A stretch of 64,000 nucleotides of DNA from Pseudomonadota bacterium (lineage in GTDB: Bacteria; Pseudomonadota; Alphaproteobacteria; Kiloniellales; JACOMY01), in assembly GCA_029781795.1 (NCBI GenBank), contig JAKOWB010000411.1, positions 62,001 to 126,000 on the forward strand, in the 5' to 3' direction. This document shows positions 49,947 to 58,029 of the stretch, one piece after another. Position numbers and translations under genes: made by a program. The notes beneath the pieces are model-generated. The model searched no databases. It saw only the letters and a program-made list of their open reading frames with translations, and was not told the origin of the DNA. The first letter of the stretch is position 1. Each line of letters opens with the position of its first letter.

Positions 49947-50270
49947 GAGTCCCCTTCTCCTTACCCGATAATCTGTGACAAAGATGCCACAGATCCCTTT
50001 TCGCCAGTTGCCAGCGAGCGCTGGTGACCCGAGGTAACCCGGGAACACATTACTGCCACAATGGGGTATTGTTCCGATCTGCGTTCCAGAAGCCGAAGAA
50101 TCAGTAGTTTATTCAATAATGCTTTGCAACTCCGTGCACTTTATGCATTCTCTTGTAGGTAGATAACCAGAAACCACTAGTCCCTGTGTGCGATGCAAAC
50201 TGTTGTAAAGATACCACACTTATAACAAGTGTGAAATGCCAGGGGCCCGTGGCCGCAGCGCGCCGGCAGA
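49947..50270. promoter_or_regulatory. AT-richer upstream region of flp with repeated motifs
   Basis: About 320 bases without a gene and clearly less GC-rich than the rest. AAAGATGCCACA (49980-49991) and AAAGATACCACA (50207-50218) are an 11-of-12 direct repeat, and TGCCACA recurs at 50054-50060. Two hairpins occur: CTGTG...CACAG (49973-49992) and CACACTT-ATAAC-AAGTGTG (50215-50233). I found no convincing CtrA (TTAA-N7-TTAA), sigma-54 or CRP site. It most likely holds the flp promoter and regulator sites; the 3' ends of both flanking transcripts are not here, since flp and the oxygenase both read left. Confidence 0.5.
50215..50233. promoter_or_regulatory. Perfect 7-base inverted repeat
   Basis: CACACTT-ATAAC-AAGTGTG, 37 bases past the stop of the minus-strand oxygenase gene at 50271 on the downstream side. 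There is no T run, so it could be a regulator site for flp or a weak terminator for the oxygenase gene. Confidence 0.4.
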
Positions 50271-50981
50271 TCAGCGCGCGTCGTGGAAGATGATGCCCAG
50301 GGTAAGGCGCTGGCCCTCGGCGATTCGGCTGACACCGTGCCGCATGCGCACTCTGTGCGCCCTATGCCTGCCCGCCACCGGACGCTGGTTCACCGCGAAG
50401 ACCACCGCGTCCCCCTGTTCGAGCGGCACCACGGCGACGCGCGACTGCTGCCGCGGCCGCTGCTCGGTCAGCACGAACTCGCCGCCGGAGAACTCCGTGC
50501 CGGGCGCCGACAGCAGCACCGCGACCTGGAGGGGAAAGACCTCGTCGCCATAGAGATCCTGGTGCAGGTGATTGTAGTCGCCGGCGCCGTAGCGCAGCAG
50601 CAGCGGCGTCGGCCGCAGTTGTCCCGCCGCGTGGCAGTGCGCACGGTAATCCGCGTGCACCGCTGGGAAGCGCGAAGGCTGGCCGAGGCGCTCCTGCCAG
50701 CGATTGGCCACATCTGCCAGCGGCGGATAGAGGCCGTCGCGCAGGGCCGCGACCAGCGGCGGCAAGGGATAGTCGAAGTAGCTGTATTCGCCGCGGCCAT
50801 AGCCGTGGCGCTGCATCACCACCTGCTTGCGGAACAGCGCGCGCTGCGCGTAGAGCGCGCGCAGCCCAAGGCATTGCGCGGGCGACAGCAGCGCGGGGAG
50901 CCGCGCCCAGCCTTCCGCCTCGAGGTCGGTTGCGAGTCTTTCGTCGTCTGGCGCGGCGAAGCGGGTCGAGAGCGTCGGCAT
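50271..50981 (-). CDS. 2-oxoglutarate/Fe(II)-dependent oxygenase
   Basis: 236 aa, double-stranded beta-helix fold. Iron ligands H140-x-D142 (HLHQDLYGD) and H215 (RHGVSRI), with R225 for 2-oxoglutarate (RLTLGIIFHDAR). PLQVAVLLS and FSGGEFVLTE are the usual strands between. Resembles the PF09859/prolyl-hydroxylase-like bacterial group. Cytoplasmic; substrate unknown. It stands alone, in front of the flp upstream region. Confidence 0.9.
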   Translation of the reverse strand: MPTLSTRFAAPDDERLATDLEAEGWARLPALLSPAQCLGLRALYAQRALFRKQVVMQRHGYGRGEYSYFDYPLPPLVAALRDGLYPPLADVANRWQERLGQPSRFPAVHADYRAHCHAAGQLRPTPLLLRYGAGDYNHLHQDLYGDEVFPLQVAVLLSAPGTEFSGGEFVLTEQRPRQQSRVAVVPLEQGDAVVFAVNQRPVAGRHRAHRVRMRHGVSRIAEGQRLTLGIIFHDAR

Positions 50982-51030
50982 GCCCCGAGACTAGCCGGCC
51001 GTCGCCGCCGCGTCGCTCCGCTGCTTGCGG

Positions 51031-52641
51031 CTACACGGCCAGGGCCATGCCGTCGGTCCCCGGATCGGCGCCACCGGTGACCTGGTCGCCCTCGATCTTC
51101 AGGCCATGGACCCAGGCGAATCCGTAGCTGAAGGGACTGCGGATCACCTCGTAGCCCTCGGCCTCCAGCGCGCGGGTGACGAAGCGCGGGATGCGGTTCG
51201 ACACGTCGATGGCGTCGCTGGTCGCCGAGAAGCGGGCGCGCGACACGGCCTCGAGCATGGAGCAGCCGAAGTCCAGCACGTTCAGCGTCACCTGCAGCAC
51301 GCCCATGGCGATCTGCGTCGCGCCCGGCGCGCCGATGACCAGGTGCGGACTGCCGTCCTTGAACACGATCGAGGGACAGACCGAGGAGAAGCGCGCCTTG
51401 CCTGGCTGGATGGAGCCGGGCCGGCCCGGGCGCGGGTCGAACACGCCCATGCAGCCGTTGTACATGAAGCCGAGGCCCGGGGTGACCACGCCCGACGGCA
51501 TGCCGAGCGAATGGGTCATGGTCACGCAGTTGCCCTCGGCGTCGATGCAGGAGACCTGCGTCGTGTCCTTGGCTGGCGCCCCGGCGTTGAAGCGCGGCAC
51601 GTGGGCCTTCTGCCCGGCCTTGATCTCCAGCGCCAGGGCACGGGCGTAGTCCTTGGCCAGCAGTCGGTCGAGCGGCACCGACATGAAGGCCGGATCGCCC
51701 AGCCAGCGGTCCTTGTCGACCGTCGCGCGCTTCATCGCCTCGGCCACGACGCGCAGGTACTCCACCGAGTTGTGGCCCAGCGCGGCGAGGTCGAAGTGCT
51801 CCAGGATGTTCAGCATCTGGATCAGCATGGGCCCGCCGCCGGGCGGCTGGTTGCTGGCGATGCGATAGCCGCGGTAGTCGCCCCAGAGCGGCGCGTTGCG
51901 CACCGGCCGGTAGCCGGCGAGGTCTGCCAGCGCGAGCAGGCCGCCGTTGGCCCGCATGTCGGCGTCGATCGCCCGCGCGATCTCGCCCCGATAGAAGACC
52001 TCCGCGCCGTCCCGCTGGATCAGCCGCAGCGTCTGCCCGAGGTCGCGGTTCACCACGCTGTCGCCGACGCGCTTGGGCGTGCCGTCGGGCCGGCAGTAGA
52101 GCGCGCGCGCCGCCGGCGTCGCGGTGAGCCGCGCCGGGTTGGGTGCCAGCGAGGGCGAGGTGTCGTCGCTCCAGAACTTATAGACGTGCGGGCGCACGCT
52201 CCAGCCCTGCTCGGCCCAGGCGATGGCCGGGGCCACCACCTCGGACCAGGGCAGGCGGCCGTGCTCGCTGTGGGCCGCGTGGTAGGCGGCGAGCGAGGCC
52301 GGCAGGCAGATCGACTGGTAGCCGACATCGTTGACCCGGCCCTTCAGCACGAAGCCGTAGCCGTCACGTGCCTCGCCCTCGATCCGGTCCGCCCACATCT
52401 CCGCCGTCGCCGCCAGCGGCGCCGGCGCATGGAAGTCGAGGTAGCCGTGGAATCCCTTGGCCGGCAGGTAGAGTCCCAGGCTGCCGAAGCCGGCGATGCC
52501 GCACATCATGGGGTCGACCACGCCCTGCACCAGGGCGCAGGCGATGGCGCCGTCCACCGCGTTGCCACCGGCCCGCATGATCTCGACGCCGGCTTCGACC
52601 GCTTCCGGCTGCGGCGCTACCAGCATGCCCTGCTTCGGCAT
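51031..52641 (-). CDS. ggt: Gamma-glutamyltransferase-family protein
   Basis: 536 aa. AGGNAVDGAIACAL is the N-terminal family motif. The autoproteolytic Thr is T360 in KDTTQVSCIDAEGNCVTMTHSLG, where the small subunit would begin, and NQPPGGGP and GAPGATQI are also conserved. No signal peptide is visible, so it may be a cytoplasmic acylase or hydrolase of the family rather than a periplasmic glutathione enzyme. ATG 52641 is used. If a glutathione-like thiol is made nearby, degradation by this enzyme would be relevant, but the distance is 3 kb. Confidence 0.88.
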   Translation of the reverse strand: MPKQGMLVAPQPEAVEAGVEIMRAGGNAVDGAIACALVQGVVDPMMCGIAGFGSLGLYLPAKGFHGYLDFHAPAPLAATAEMWADRIEGEARDGYGFVLKGRVNDVGYQSICLPASLAAYHAAHSEHGRLPWSEVVAPAIAWAEQGWSVRPHVYKFWSDDTSPSLAPNPARLTATPAARALYCRPDGTPKRVGDSVVNRDLGQTLRLIQRDGAEVFYRGEIARAIDADMRANGGLLALADLAGYRPVRNAPLWGDYRGYRIASNQPPGGGPMLIQMLNILEHFDLAALGHNSVEYLRVVAEAMKRATVDKDRWLGDPAFMSVPLDRLLAKDYARALALEIKAGQKAHVPRFNAGAPAKDTTQVSCIDAEGNCVTMTHSLGMPSGVVTPGLGFMYNGCMGVFDPRPGRPGSIQPGKARFSSVCPSIVFKDGSPHLVIGAPGATQIAMGVLQVTLNVLDFGCSMLEAVSRARFSATSDAIDVSNRIPRFVTRALEAEGYEVIRSPFSYGFAWVHGLKIEGDQVTGGADPGTDGMALAV

Positions 52642-52768
52642 CGATCCTCTCTCCTTCCGACTCGCCCCGTCACGAGGCCCGCAGCCTAGCAGAGGCGGCA
52701 AGCCGTTCCGTCTCTCTTCCACCCCGCCGCATACAATACTATTCTAGAGAACGAAGGGAGGACGTCGC

Positions 52769-53092
52769 ATGCGTCGCTTCCAAGGACTGCCATCGCTCCT
52801 GGTCCCGCTGCTGCTGCTGCTGCTGCATGCGCCCCCGGCGCCGGCGCTGGACAATGCCGAGCCACCCGTCATCACCGTCGGGCAGTGCATCCAGCACGGC
52901 GGCGCGGAACCGCAGCCGCCCGGCAGCCCGATCCAGGCCTGCTGCCTGGACAGCGACATCACCGGCATCCGCGGCTGCTACATCTGCGACTACAAGTGGG
53001 AGAACTGCACCTGGGAGCCGGCGCCCGCCGGCAAGGGCAAGCTGCCGCTGTCCCCCGATCTGGTCCCGCAGAAGCAACTCTCGCCGCAGTAG
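52769..53092 (+). CDS. Small Cys-rich secreted protein, unknown
   Basis: 107 aa. Signal peptide of about 26 residues (LVPLLLLLLHAPPAPA-LD). The mature domain of about 80 residues has six cysteines (QC, CC, GC, IC and NC), enough for three disulfides or a metal site. A Trp/Tyr-rich core CYICDYKWENCTW follows, and the tail is Pro/Lys-rich. ATG 52769 has GGGAGG 8 bases upstream. A possible -10, TACAAT at 52732-52737, precedes it. No family recognised. Confidence 0.7.
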   Translation: MRRFQGLPSLLVPLLLLLLHAPPAPALDNAEPPVITVGQCIQHGGAEPQPPGSPIQACCLDSDITGIRGCYICDYKWENCTWEPAPAGKGKLPLSPDLVPQKQLSPQ

Positions 53093-53128
53093 CCGCGCGG
53101 CCGGCGCCAGTCCGGCGGGGCCGGGCCG

Positions 53129-53362
53129 TCAGGGCGAGAAGGGGCTGATGAAGGCGGCGAAGGGCGCCGCTTCCTGCACTGCCTTGTAGAAGTCGTCCGC
53201 CAGCTCCAGCAGATCGTCCTTGTGCGGTCCCTCCACGGCCAGCACCTGGGGCGAGGGGCCGTGCGTGACGAGTTCGCCGAGCTGCTCGCCCGTCGACTTG
53301 AGGTGGATGGTGAATACGGCCGGATCGGCGGTGCGCCGCAGTTCGAATTCCGGACGTGCCAT
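53129..53362 (-). CDS. Small conserved-looking protein, unknown
   Basis: 77 aa, no signal or membrane segment. EFELRRTADPAVFTIHLKSTGEQ suggests a small beta sheet, then LLELADDFYKAVQEA a helix. ATG 53362 is supported by a strong GAGGAGGAG upstream. It is separated by 83 bases from the NCS2 fusion gene on the same strand, so it may be co-transcribed with it. Function unknown. Confidence 0.65.
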   Translation of the reverse strand: MARPEFELRRTADPAVFTIHLKSTGEQLGELVTHGPSPQVLAVEGPHKDDLLELADDFYKAVQEAAPFAAFISPFSP

Positions 53363-53445
53363 GCTCGCTCCTCCTCTCGTCCAGGTCCTGCCGAGCATAG
53401 CGCGGCGCCGCGCCGGCCGGGAGCGGCGGCTTGTCGCCGCCGAGG

Positions 53446-55173
53446 TCAGGCGCTGCTGTCGACCGCCAGGACCAGGCAGTCGGTGCCGTGATACTGCAGG
53501 TGCCGCACTTCCTTGGCCATGGCGCGCAGCAGACGCAGCGAGACCAGGTCCTCGGGATCGCTGGCTTCCGGCGCGTTCTCCAGCCCCGCCAGGGCGCCCT
53601 CGATGTTGCTGCCGGCCGGCGCGGTCACGTATTCCAGCTCGGCCGCCTCGCCGCGGCGGCGCAGGCGGACGTGCAGCTGCGTGCCTTCGCGCTGGCGCGC
53701 CGGGTTCGCCAGCAGGAAGAGCAGCGCCTCCTCGGCCGCCAGGGTCAGGCGGTCCTCGGCCGCCTTGTCCCAGCCGAGCCGCTCGGCGAAACCGCGCACC
53801 AGCTTCTGCACCTCGGTCATGGCGCCGGCGGCCAGCGGCACCGACAGCTTGTCGCGCGTGCGCTCGCGCAGCGAGACCACGGCCATCAGCAGCATGGCGG
53901 TGAGCCCGCCCGAGGTGGTGCCGTTGCTGAGGAAGACCTTGGCCCAGTCCGGCAGCATCTCGTTGAACAGCACCCCCTCCTGGAAGCCGAAGCCGACCCA
54001 GAAACCCAGGCAGACGGCGAGCCCGGCCTCGAAACTCAGGGGCTGCTCGGTGACCATGTGGATGCCGTGGCCGAACAGCAGCACCAGCATCATCAGCACG
54101 AAGGCGCCGGCCACCGGCCCCGGCATGGCGCCGACCAGCGCCGCGATCTTCGGGCAGAAGGCCAGCAGGATGAGGAAGAGGCCGCCCCACCAGCCGACAC
54201 GGCGCGCGGCGATGCCGGTCATCTCCACCACCGCCACGCTGGTCGAATAGACCGTGTTGGGCACGGTGCCCAGCACACCGGCGATGAAGCTGCCGGCGCC
54301 GTCGGCGTTGATCGCGCCCTGCACGGCGCGGAAGTCGATCGGCCGCGGCTCGCGCCGCGAGGTGCGCTGCACCGAGATGGAGTCGGCATAGGTCTCGATG
54401 CAGCCGACCATCGAGAGCATGGCGAAGGCCGGCAGCAGCGCCCAGAAGTCGACGCCGAAGGAGAGGTCGAGGCCCGGCCAGGAGCCCTGCGGCAGGCCGA
54501 TCCAGGCCGCGGCGGCCACCTGGCTCGTATCGACCATGCCGAGACCCGCCGCCAGGGCCGAGCCGCCCAGCACGCCGATCAGCGGCGCCCAGAGGCGCAG
54601 CGCGCCGCGCGCGAAGGCGCCGATGACGAAGATCAGCGCGATGGTGGCGAAGACCACGAGCGGCACCTGCGGGCTGTCCTGGAACGCCTCCGGCACACGC
54701 TTCAGCAGTTTCCAGACCACCGGCGCGACCGAGATGGCCATGAGCATCAGCACCACGCCGCCCACGGCGGGGGTGAGGATGCGGCGCAGGGTCGGCATGT
54801 GCGCGGTGAAGACGAAGGTCACCAGCGCCGAGATCGCCGACAGGCTGGCCAGCAGCGCCGGCCCGCCCTGCTGCAGCGCCGTCACCGCCACGGCGATGAA
54901 GGCGGCGTTGGAGCCGACGAACATCACGTGGCCCGAGCCGATGCGGCCGAGGCGCGAGACCTGCAGCCAGGTCGAGAGGCCGGCGGCGACGAGGGCGGCG
55001 AAGATCAGCCAGGCCGCCGTCTCGGTCTCCATCTGCGCGCTGCGCGCCACCACCAGCGGCGTCAGCATGATACCGGTCAGGATCATGGCGACGATCTGCG
55101 CCCCCATGCCGGCGGCCAGCCACTGCGGCGGCTTCTCCTCGGGCTCGTAGCGGAGGTGCGCGTTGTGCGACAT
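53446..55173 (-). CDS. NCS2 nucleobase permease fused to a GHKL-ATPase-like domain
   Basis: 575 aa. Residues about 15-435 are a nucleobase:cation symporter-2 of the xanthine/uracil type: many helices, SRLGRIGSGHVMFVGSNAAFI, and a signature region VGCIETYADSISVQRTSRRE with the Gln/Glu substrate position altered from the usual QNxG pattern at VPNTVYSTSVAVVEMTG. The last 130 residues are soluble and resemble the RsbW-type HATPase fold: EDRLTLAAEEALLFLLAN in the N-box position and DLVSLRLLRAMAKEVRHLQYHG at the end. The G-box is poor (APAGSNIEGALAGL). The domain probably binds a nucleotide or regulates uptake; inference. Confidence 0.85.
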   Translation of the reverse strand: MSHNAHLRYEPEEKPPQWLAAGMGAQIVAMILTGIMLTPLVVARSAQMETETAAWLIFAALVAAGLSTWLQVSRLGRIGSGHVMFVGSNAAFIAVAVTALQQGGPALLASLSAISALVTFVFTAHMPTLRRILTPAVGGVVLMLMAISVAPVVWKLLKRVPEAFQDSPQVPLVVFATIALIFVIGAFARGALRLWAPLIGVLGGSALAAGLGMVDTSQVAAAAWIGLPQGSWPGLDLSFGVDFWALLPAFAMLSMVGCIETYADSISVQRTSRREPRPIDFRAVQGAINADGAGSFIAGVLGTVPNTVYSTSVAVVEMTGIAARRVGWWGGLFLILLAFCPKIAALVGAMPGPVAGAFVLMMLVLLFGHGIHMVTEQPLSFEAGLAVCLGFWVGFGFQEGVLFNEMLPDWAKVFLSNGTTSGGLTAMLLMAVVSLRERTRDKLSVPLAAGAMTEVQKLVRGFAERLGWDKAAEDRLTLAAEEALLFLLANPARQREGTQLHVRLRRRGEAAELEYVTAPAGSNIEGALAGLENAPEASDPEDLVSLRLLRAMAKEVRHLQYHGTDCLVLAVDSSA

Positions 55174-55270
55174 GTCGGGGGAGTCGTCCGGCAGGATGAA
55201 AAGGGCGGGCGAGACTCCGCCGCGAATCCCTTCCGGTCAAGCCTTGCCGGCGGCGGGTGCGCATGACGAA

Positions 55271-55294
55271 GGGGCCGGTCTTGCGACCGGCCCC
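55271..55294 (-). terminator. Perfect hairpin terminator of the EF-hand gene
   Basis: A 10-base perfect stem GGGGCCGGTC / GACCGGCCCC with a 4-base loop lies 29 bases downstream of the EF-hand stop codon, between it and the NCS2 gene start. On the minus strand it is followed by TTCGTC. Confidence 0.7.
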
Positions 55295-55322
55295 TCGCGC
55301 CTTCGTTGCGAAGCGGCGGTGA

Positions 55323-55685
55323 CTACTCGTCGCCGTCCGGGATGCCGTTGTTGTCGAGATCCAGCGAGCCGCGGTCATAGGGCGTCTCGAGGACCCACTC
55401 GCTGGCGCTGATGCGCCCGTCGCCGTTCATGTCCACCGCCTCGATGGCGTGGCTCTCGAACAGCACCGCGTTGACGTTCTCGGCCTCCAGCTCGGCGCGC
55501 GTGCGCATCACCGTCTGCTCGTCGGCCAGGCTGCCGTCGCCGTCGGTGTCATAGCGCACCGCGAAGGTGTCGTTCGGGTTCCAGGTGCCCGGCCCCTCGC
55601 CGGTGCTGTAGGTATCGGCCAAGGCGCCGCCGGCCCCGAGGGCCAGGATGGCGGCCGTCAGAAGAGAGGTCGTCAGCTTGCGCAT
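55323..55685 (-). CDS. Secreted EF-hand calcium-binding protein
   Basis: 120 aa. Signal peptide of about 24 residues (RKLTTSLLTAAILALGAGGALA). Three EF-hand-like loops: DTDGDGSLADE, DMNGDGRISASE and DLDNNGIPDGDE, giving calcium ligands at the D-x-D/N-x-D/N-G positions. The protein ends in the third loop. ATG 55685 is preceded by AGGACAG. A periplasmic calcium buffer or sensor is likely; no partner identified. Followed by a strong hairpin. Confidence 0.88.
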   Translation of the reverse strand: MRKLTTSLLTAAILALGAGGALADTYSTGEGPGTWNPNDTFAVRYDTDGDGSLADEQTVMRTRAELEAENVNAVLFESHAIEAVDMNGDGRISASEWVLETPYDRGSLDLDNNGIPDGDE

Positions 55686-55855
55686 GACTCTGTCCTTTCG
55701 TGACTCTTGAAACAGGGGCGCCGCGGCGGCCGCGACGCCTGTGACCTCAACAACGCGGCAAGGCGCGGCTTGGTTCACGGCAATGGCCGGGGCCCGGCAG
55801 CGCTTTATGGTAGTGTCGTCGCCGGGAACCGAAGCCGGCCGCGCAGGGTGAGGCG

Positions 55856-56875
55856 GTGTCGTCACAAGCCGACAATCTGATGCCCAGTATCGCTCGCCCG
55901 CTGGACCGGCCCGTCCTCTGGCTCGTCAAGCTGCTGCTCTCTCTGCGCCACGCGCGGGTCATGCTGCAGTTCCGCAGGCGCGCGGGCTACTGGCCCGACG
56001 CGGCGCGGCCGCGCCGGGCCGGCGAGAAGATGCTGTGGCGCAAGCTCTTCGACCACGATCCACGCTTCGTCACCTTCACCGACAAGCTGGCGACCCGGGC
56101 GCTGCAGGCGCGGCTCTGCCCGGATCTGCCGGCCGCCACGCTGCTGTGGCAGGGGACGGACGCCGCCGCGATCCCGGCTGCCGTGCTGAACCGCCCGATC
56201 GTGATCAAGGCGAGCCACGGCTGCGGCCACAGCCTGGCCCTTCCCGCCGGCAGGTCCCGGCCGCTGCGCCGCCGCCAGGCGAAGCGGCTCAACGGCTGGC
56301 TGCGCCAGACCTATGGCCGCCACCAGGCGGAGTGGGCCTATCGCCACGCCGGCCGCAGGCTCTTCGCCGAGGCACTGATCGAGACCGCGCCGGGCGAGGC
56401 GTTGCTGGACCTCTCCGTGCACGTCGTCGATGGCCAGCCGCTCTTCGTCGAGGCGATCCTCGGCAACAAGACCGGCTGCCAGCGCAAGGGCTACTTCCAT
56501 CCCGACGGGCGACGCTGGCCGGAGATCGAGCCGCGGCGCCGCGAGCCGGCGCGCCGTCCGGCACTGCCAGCGGACTTCCGCCTGCCCGGCTGCCTGGCCG
56601 AGGCCCTGCGCCACGCCGCGACGCTCGCCGCCGGCGTCGACTACCTGCGTGTCGACTTCCTGGTGGCGCGGGGCCGCCTGCACGGCGGCGAGATCGCGGT
56701 CTATCCCGGATCGGGCCTCGCGCGGCTCAGCGAGTTCCAGGCCTACGACGCGCTGCTGGCATCGCGCTGGGACCTGTCGCGGACCTGGTTCCTCGCCACG
56801 CCGCAGCGCGGCTGGCGCCGGCTCTACGCCGCCGCCCTCGCCCGCGACCTGGCCGCCGGCGAGGCCGGACGATGA
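55856..56875 (+). CDS. TupA-like ATP-grasp protein
   Basis: 339 aa, GTG start with GGTGAGG just upstream; ATG 55880 is an alternative. Motifs of the TupA-like ATP-grasp family are seen: TDKLATRALQARL, VIKASHGCGHSL, AEALIE and DYLRVDFLV, with a C-terminal YPGSGLARLSEF. Members are linked with glycosyltransferases and probably ligate an amino acid to a sugar or peptide. A basic, hydrophobic N-terminal segment may hold it near the membrane. It overlaps the BshA-like gene by 4 bases and is first of a four-gene cluster. Confidence 0.82.
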   Translation: MSSQADNLMPSIARPLDRPVLWLVKLLLSLRHARVMLQFRRRAGYWPDAARPRRAGEKMLWRKLFDHDPRFVTFTDKLATRALQARLCPDLPAATLLWQGTDAAAIPAAVLNRPIVIKASHGCGHSLALPAGRSRPLRRRQAKRLNGWLRQTYGRHQAEWAYRHAGRRLFAEALIETAPGEALLDLSVHVVDGQPLFVEAILGNKTGCQRKGYFHPDGRRWPEIEPRRREPARRPALPADFRLPGCLAEALRHAATLAAGVDYLRVDFLVARGRLHGGEIAVYPGSGLARLSEFQAYDALLASRWDLSRTWFLATPQRGWRRLYAAALARDLAAGEAGR

Positions 56876-58020
56876 ACCGGGCCGCGACGCCCCTGGCGAT
56901 CGCCCAGGTCTGCCACGGCTCGCTGGGCGGCAGCACGCGCGTCGCCGGCCGCCTGGCCAACGCCCTGGTGCGCCGCGGCCATGGCGTGCGCGTCGTCGCG
57001 CGCGTCGCGCCGCCCTGGCCGCTCGACCCCGCCGTCGAGATGCAGGTGCTGGAGCGCGACAACGACACGGCCGCGCCCTTCTACTGGGACTGGTCCGAGC
57101 ACGACCTGGAGCGCTTCACGGCGCTGCTGGCCGACAGCCTGACGGCGCGGCCCGTCGATCTGCTGCACTACCACACCGCACAGCCCTTCGCCGCGGTGAT
57201 CAGCCGCGTCAGCGAGCGGCTGGGCCCGGCCATGCCGCCGGTGGTGGGCACCTTGCACGGCACCGACCTCACCCGCTGCCTGGCCGACGCGGCGGGACCG
57301 GGCTGGCTGCGCCGCCACCTCGCCGCGACCGACCGGCTGACCACGGTGTCGCGGCACATGCGTCACCTGGCCGAGCGCCTGCCGGCGGGCATCGCCGAGC
57401 CGGAGGTGCTGCCCAACTTCATCGAGGACGACTGGCCCGGCCCGCCGCGCAGGGGCGGCACCGGCCGGCCGGTGCTGCTGCATGTCTCCAACATCCGCGC
57501 GGTGAAGGACCTGGGGCTGCTGGCCAGGCTCTTCCTGGCCATTCATGCGCGGACCGGTGCCGAGCTCTGGCTGGCCGGCGACGGGCCGGAGCTGCCGGCC
57601 CTGCGCCAGCGGCTGGCTGCCTCGCCGGCCGCCGACGCCGTGCGCTACCTTGGCGTCCGCGCCGATCCGGAGACGGTCTTCGCCGCCGCCACCCTGTTCC
57701 TCTCCACCAGCGTGGAGGAGAGCTTCGGCCTTGCCGTGCTGGAAGCGATGGCGGCCGGCACGCCCGCCGTGGCGACCGGCGTCGGCGGCATCCCCGAGCT
57801 GGTGGAGGACGACGTGAACGGCCTGCTCTTCGCACCGGACGACTGGCAGGTGGCGGCCGACCGCGTCGTCGCCCTGCTGGCTGCGCCGTCCCGGCTCGCC
57901 GCCCTCGCCGCCGCGGCACGCAGGCGCGCGGCCGACTATCGCGAGGCGCATGTCGTCCCCCTCTACGAAGGGCTCTATCGCCAGGCGCAGCGTGCGCGGG
58001 CCAGCAGCCCGGCCGTCTGA
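56872..58020 (+). CDS. GT4 glycosyltransferase, BshA-like
   Basis: 382 aa, GT-B fold. VCHGSLGGSTRVAGRLANALVRRGH opens the N-domain; VGTLHGTDLTRC, TTVSRHMRHLAE and LPNFIEDDW follow the layout of BshA, and LLHVSNIRAVKDL matches the BshA string HVSNFRxVKR. The UDP-sugar site E283-x7-E291 (EESFGLAVLEAM) is intact. BshA joins GlcNAc to L-malate in bacillithiol synthesis; acceptor here unknown. The cluster mates (BshC-like and BshB1-like) strengthen this reading over a generic GT4. An alternative is an MshA-like or envelope glycosyltransferase. Confidence 0.8.
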   Translation: MNRAATPLAIAQVCHGSLGGSTRVAGRLANALVRRGHGVRVVARVAPPWPLDPAVEMQVLERDNDTAAPFYWDWSEHDLERFTALLADSLTARPVDLLHYHTAQPFAAVISRVSERLGPAMPPVVGTLHGTDLTRCLADAAGPGWLRRHLAATDRLTTVSRHMRHLAERLPAGIAEPEVLPNFIEDDWPGPPRRGGTGRPVLLHVSNIRAVKDLGLLARLFLAIHARTGAELWLAGDGPELPALRQRLAASPAADAVRYLGVRADPETVFAAATLFLSTSVEESFGLAVLEAMAAGTPAVATGVGGIPELVEDDVNGLLFAPDDWQVAADRVVALLAAPSRLAALAAAARRRAADYREAHVVPLYEGLYRQAQRARASSPAV

Positions 58021-58029
58021 GCAGCACCG

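Noticed and set aside
49973-49992. Possible CRP or sigma-54 site upstream of flp
   Set aside because: TGTGG...TCACA has 18-base spacing rather than the 16 of CRP sites, and no GG-N10-GC pair fits a sigma-54 promoter.
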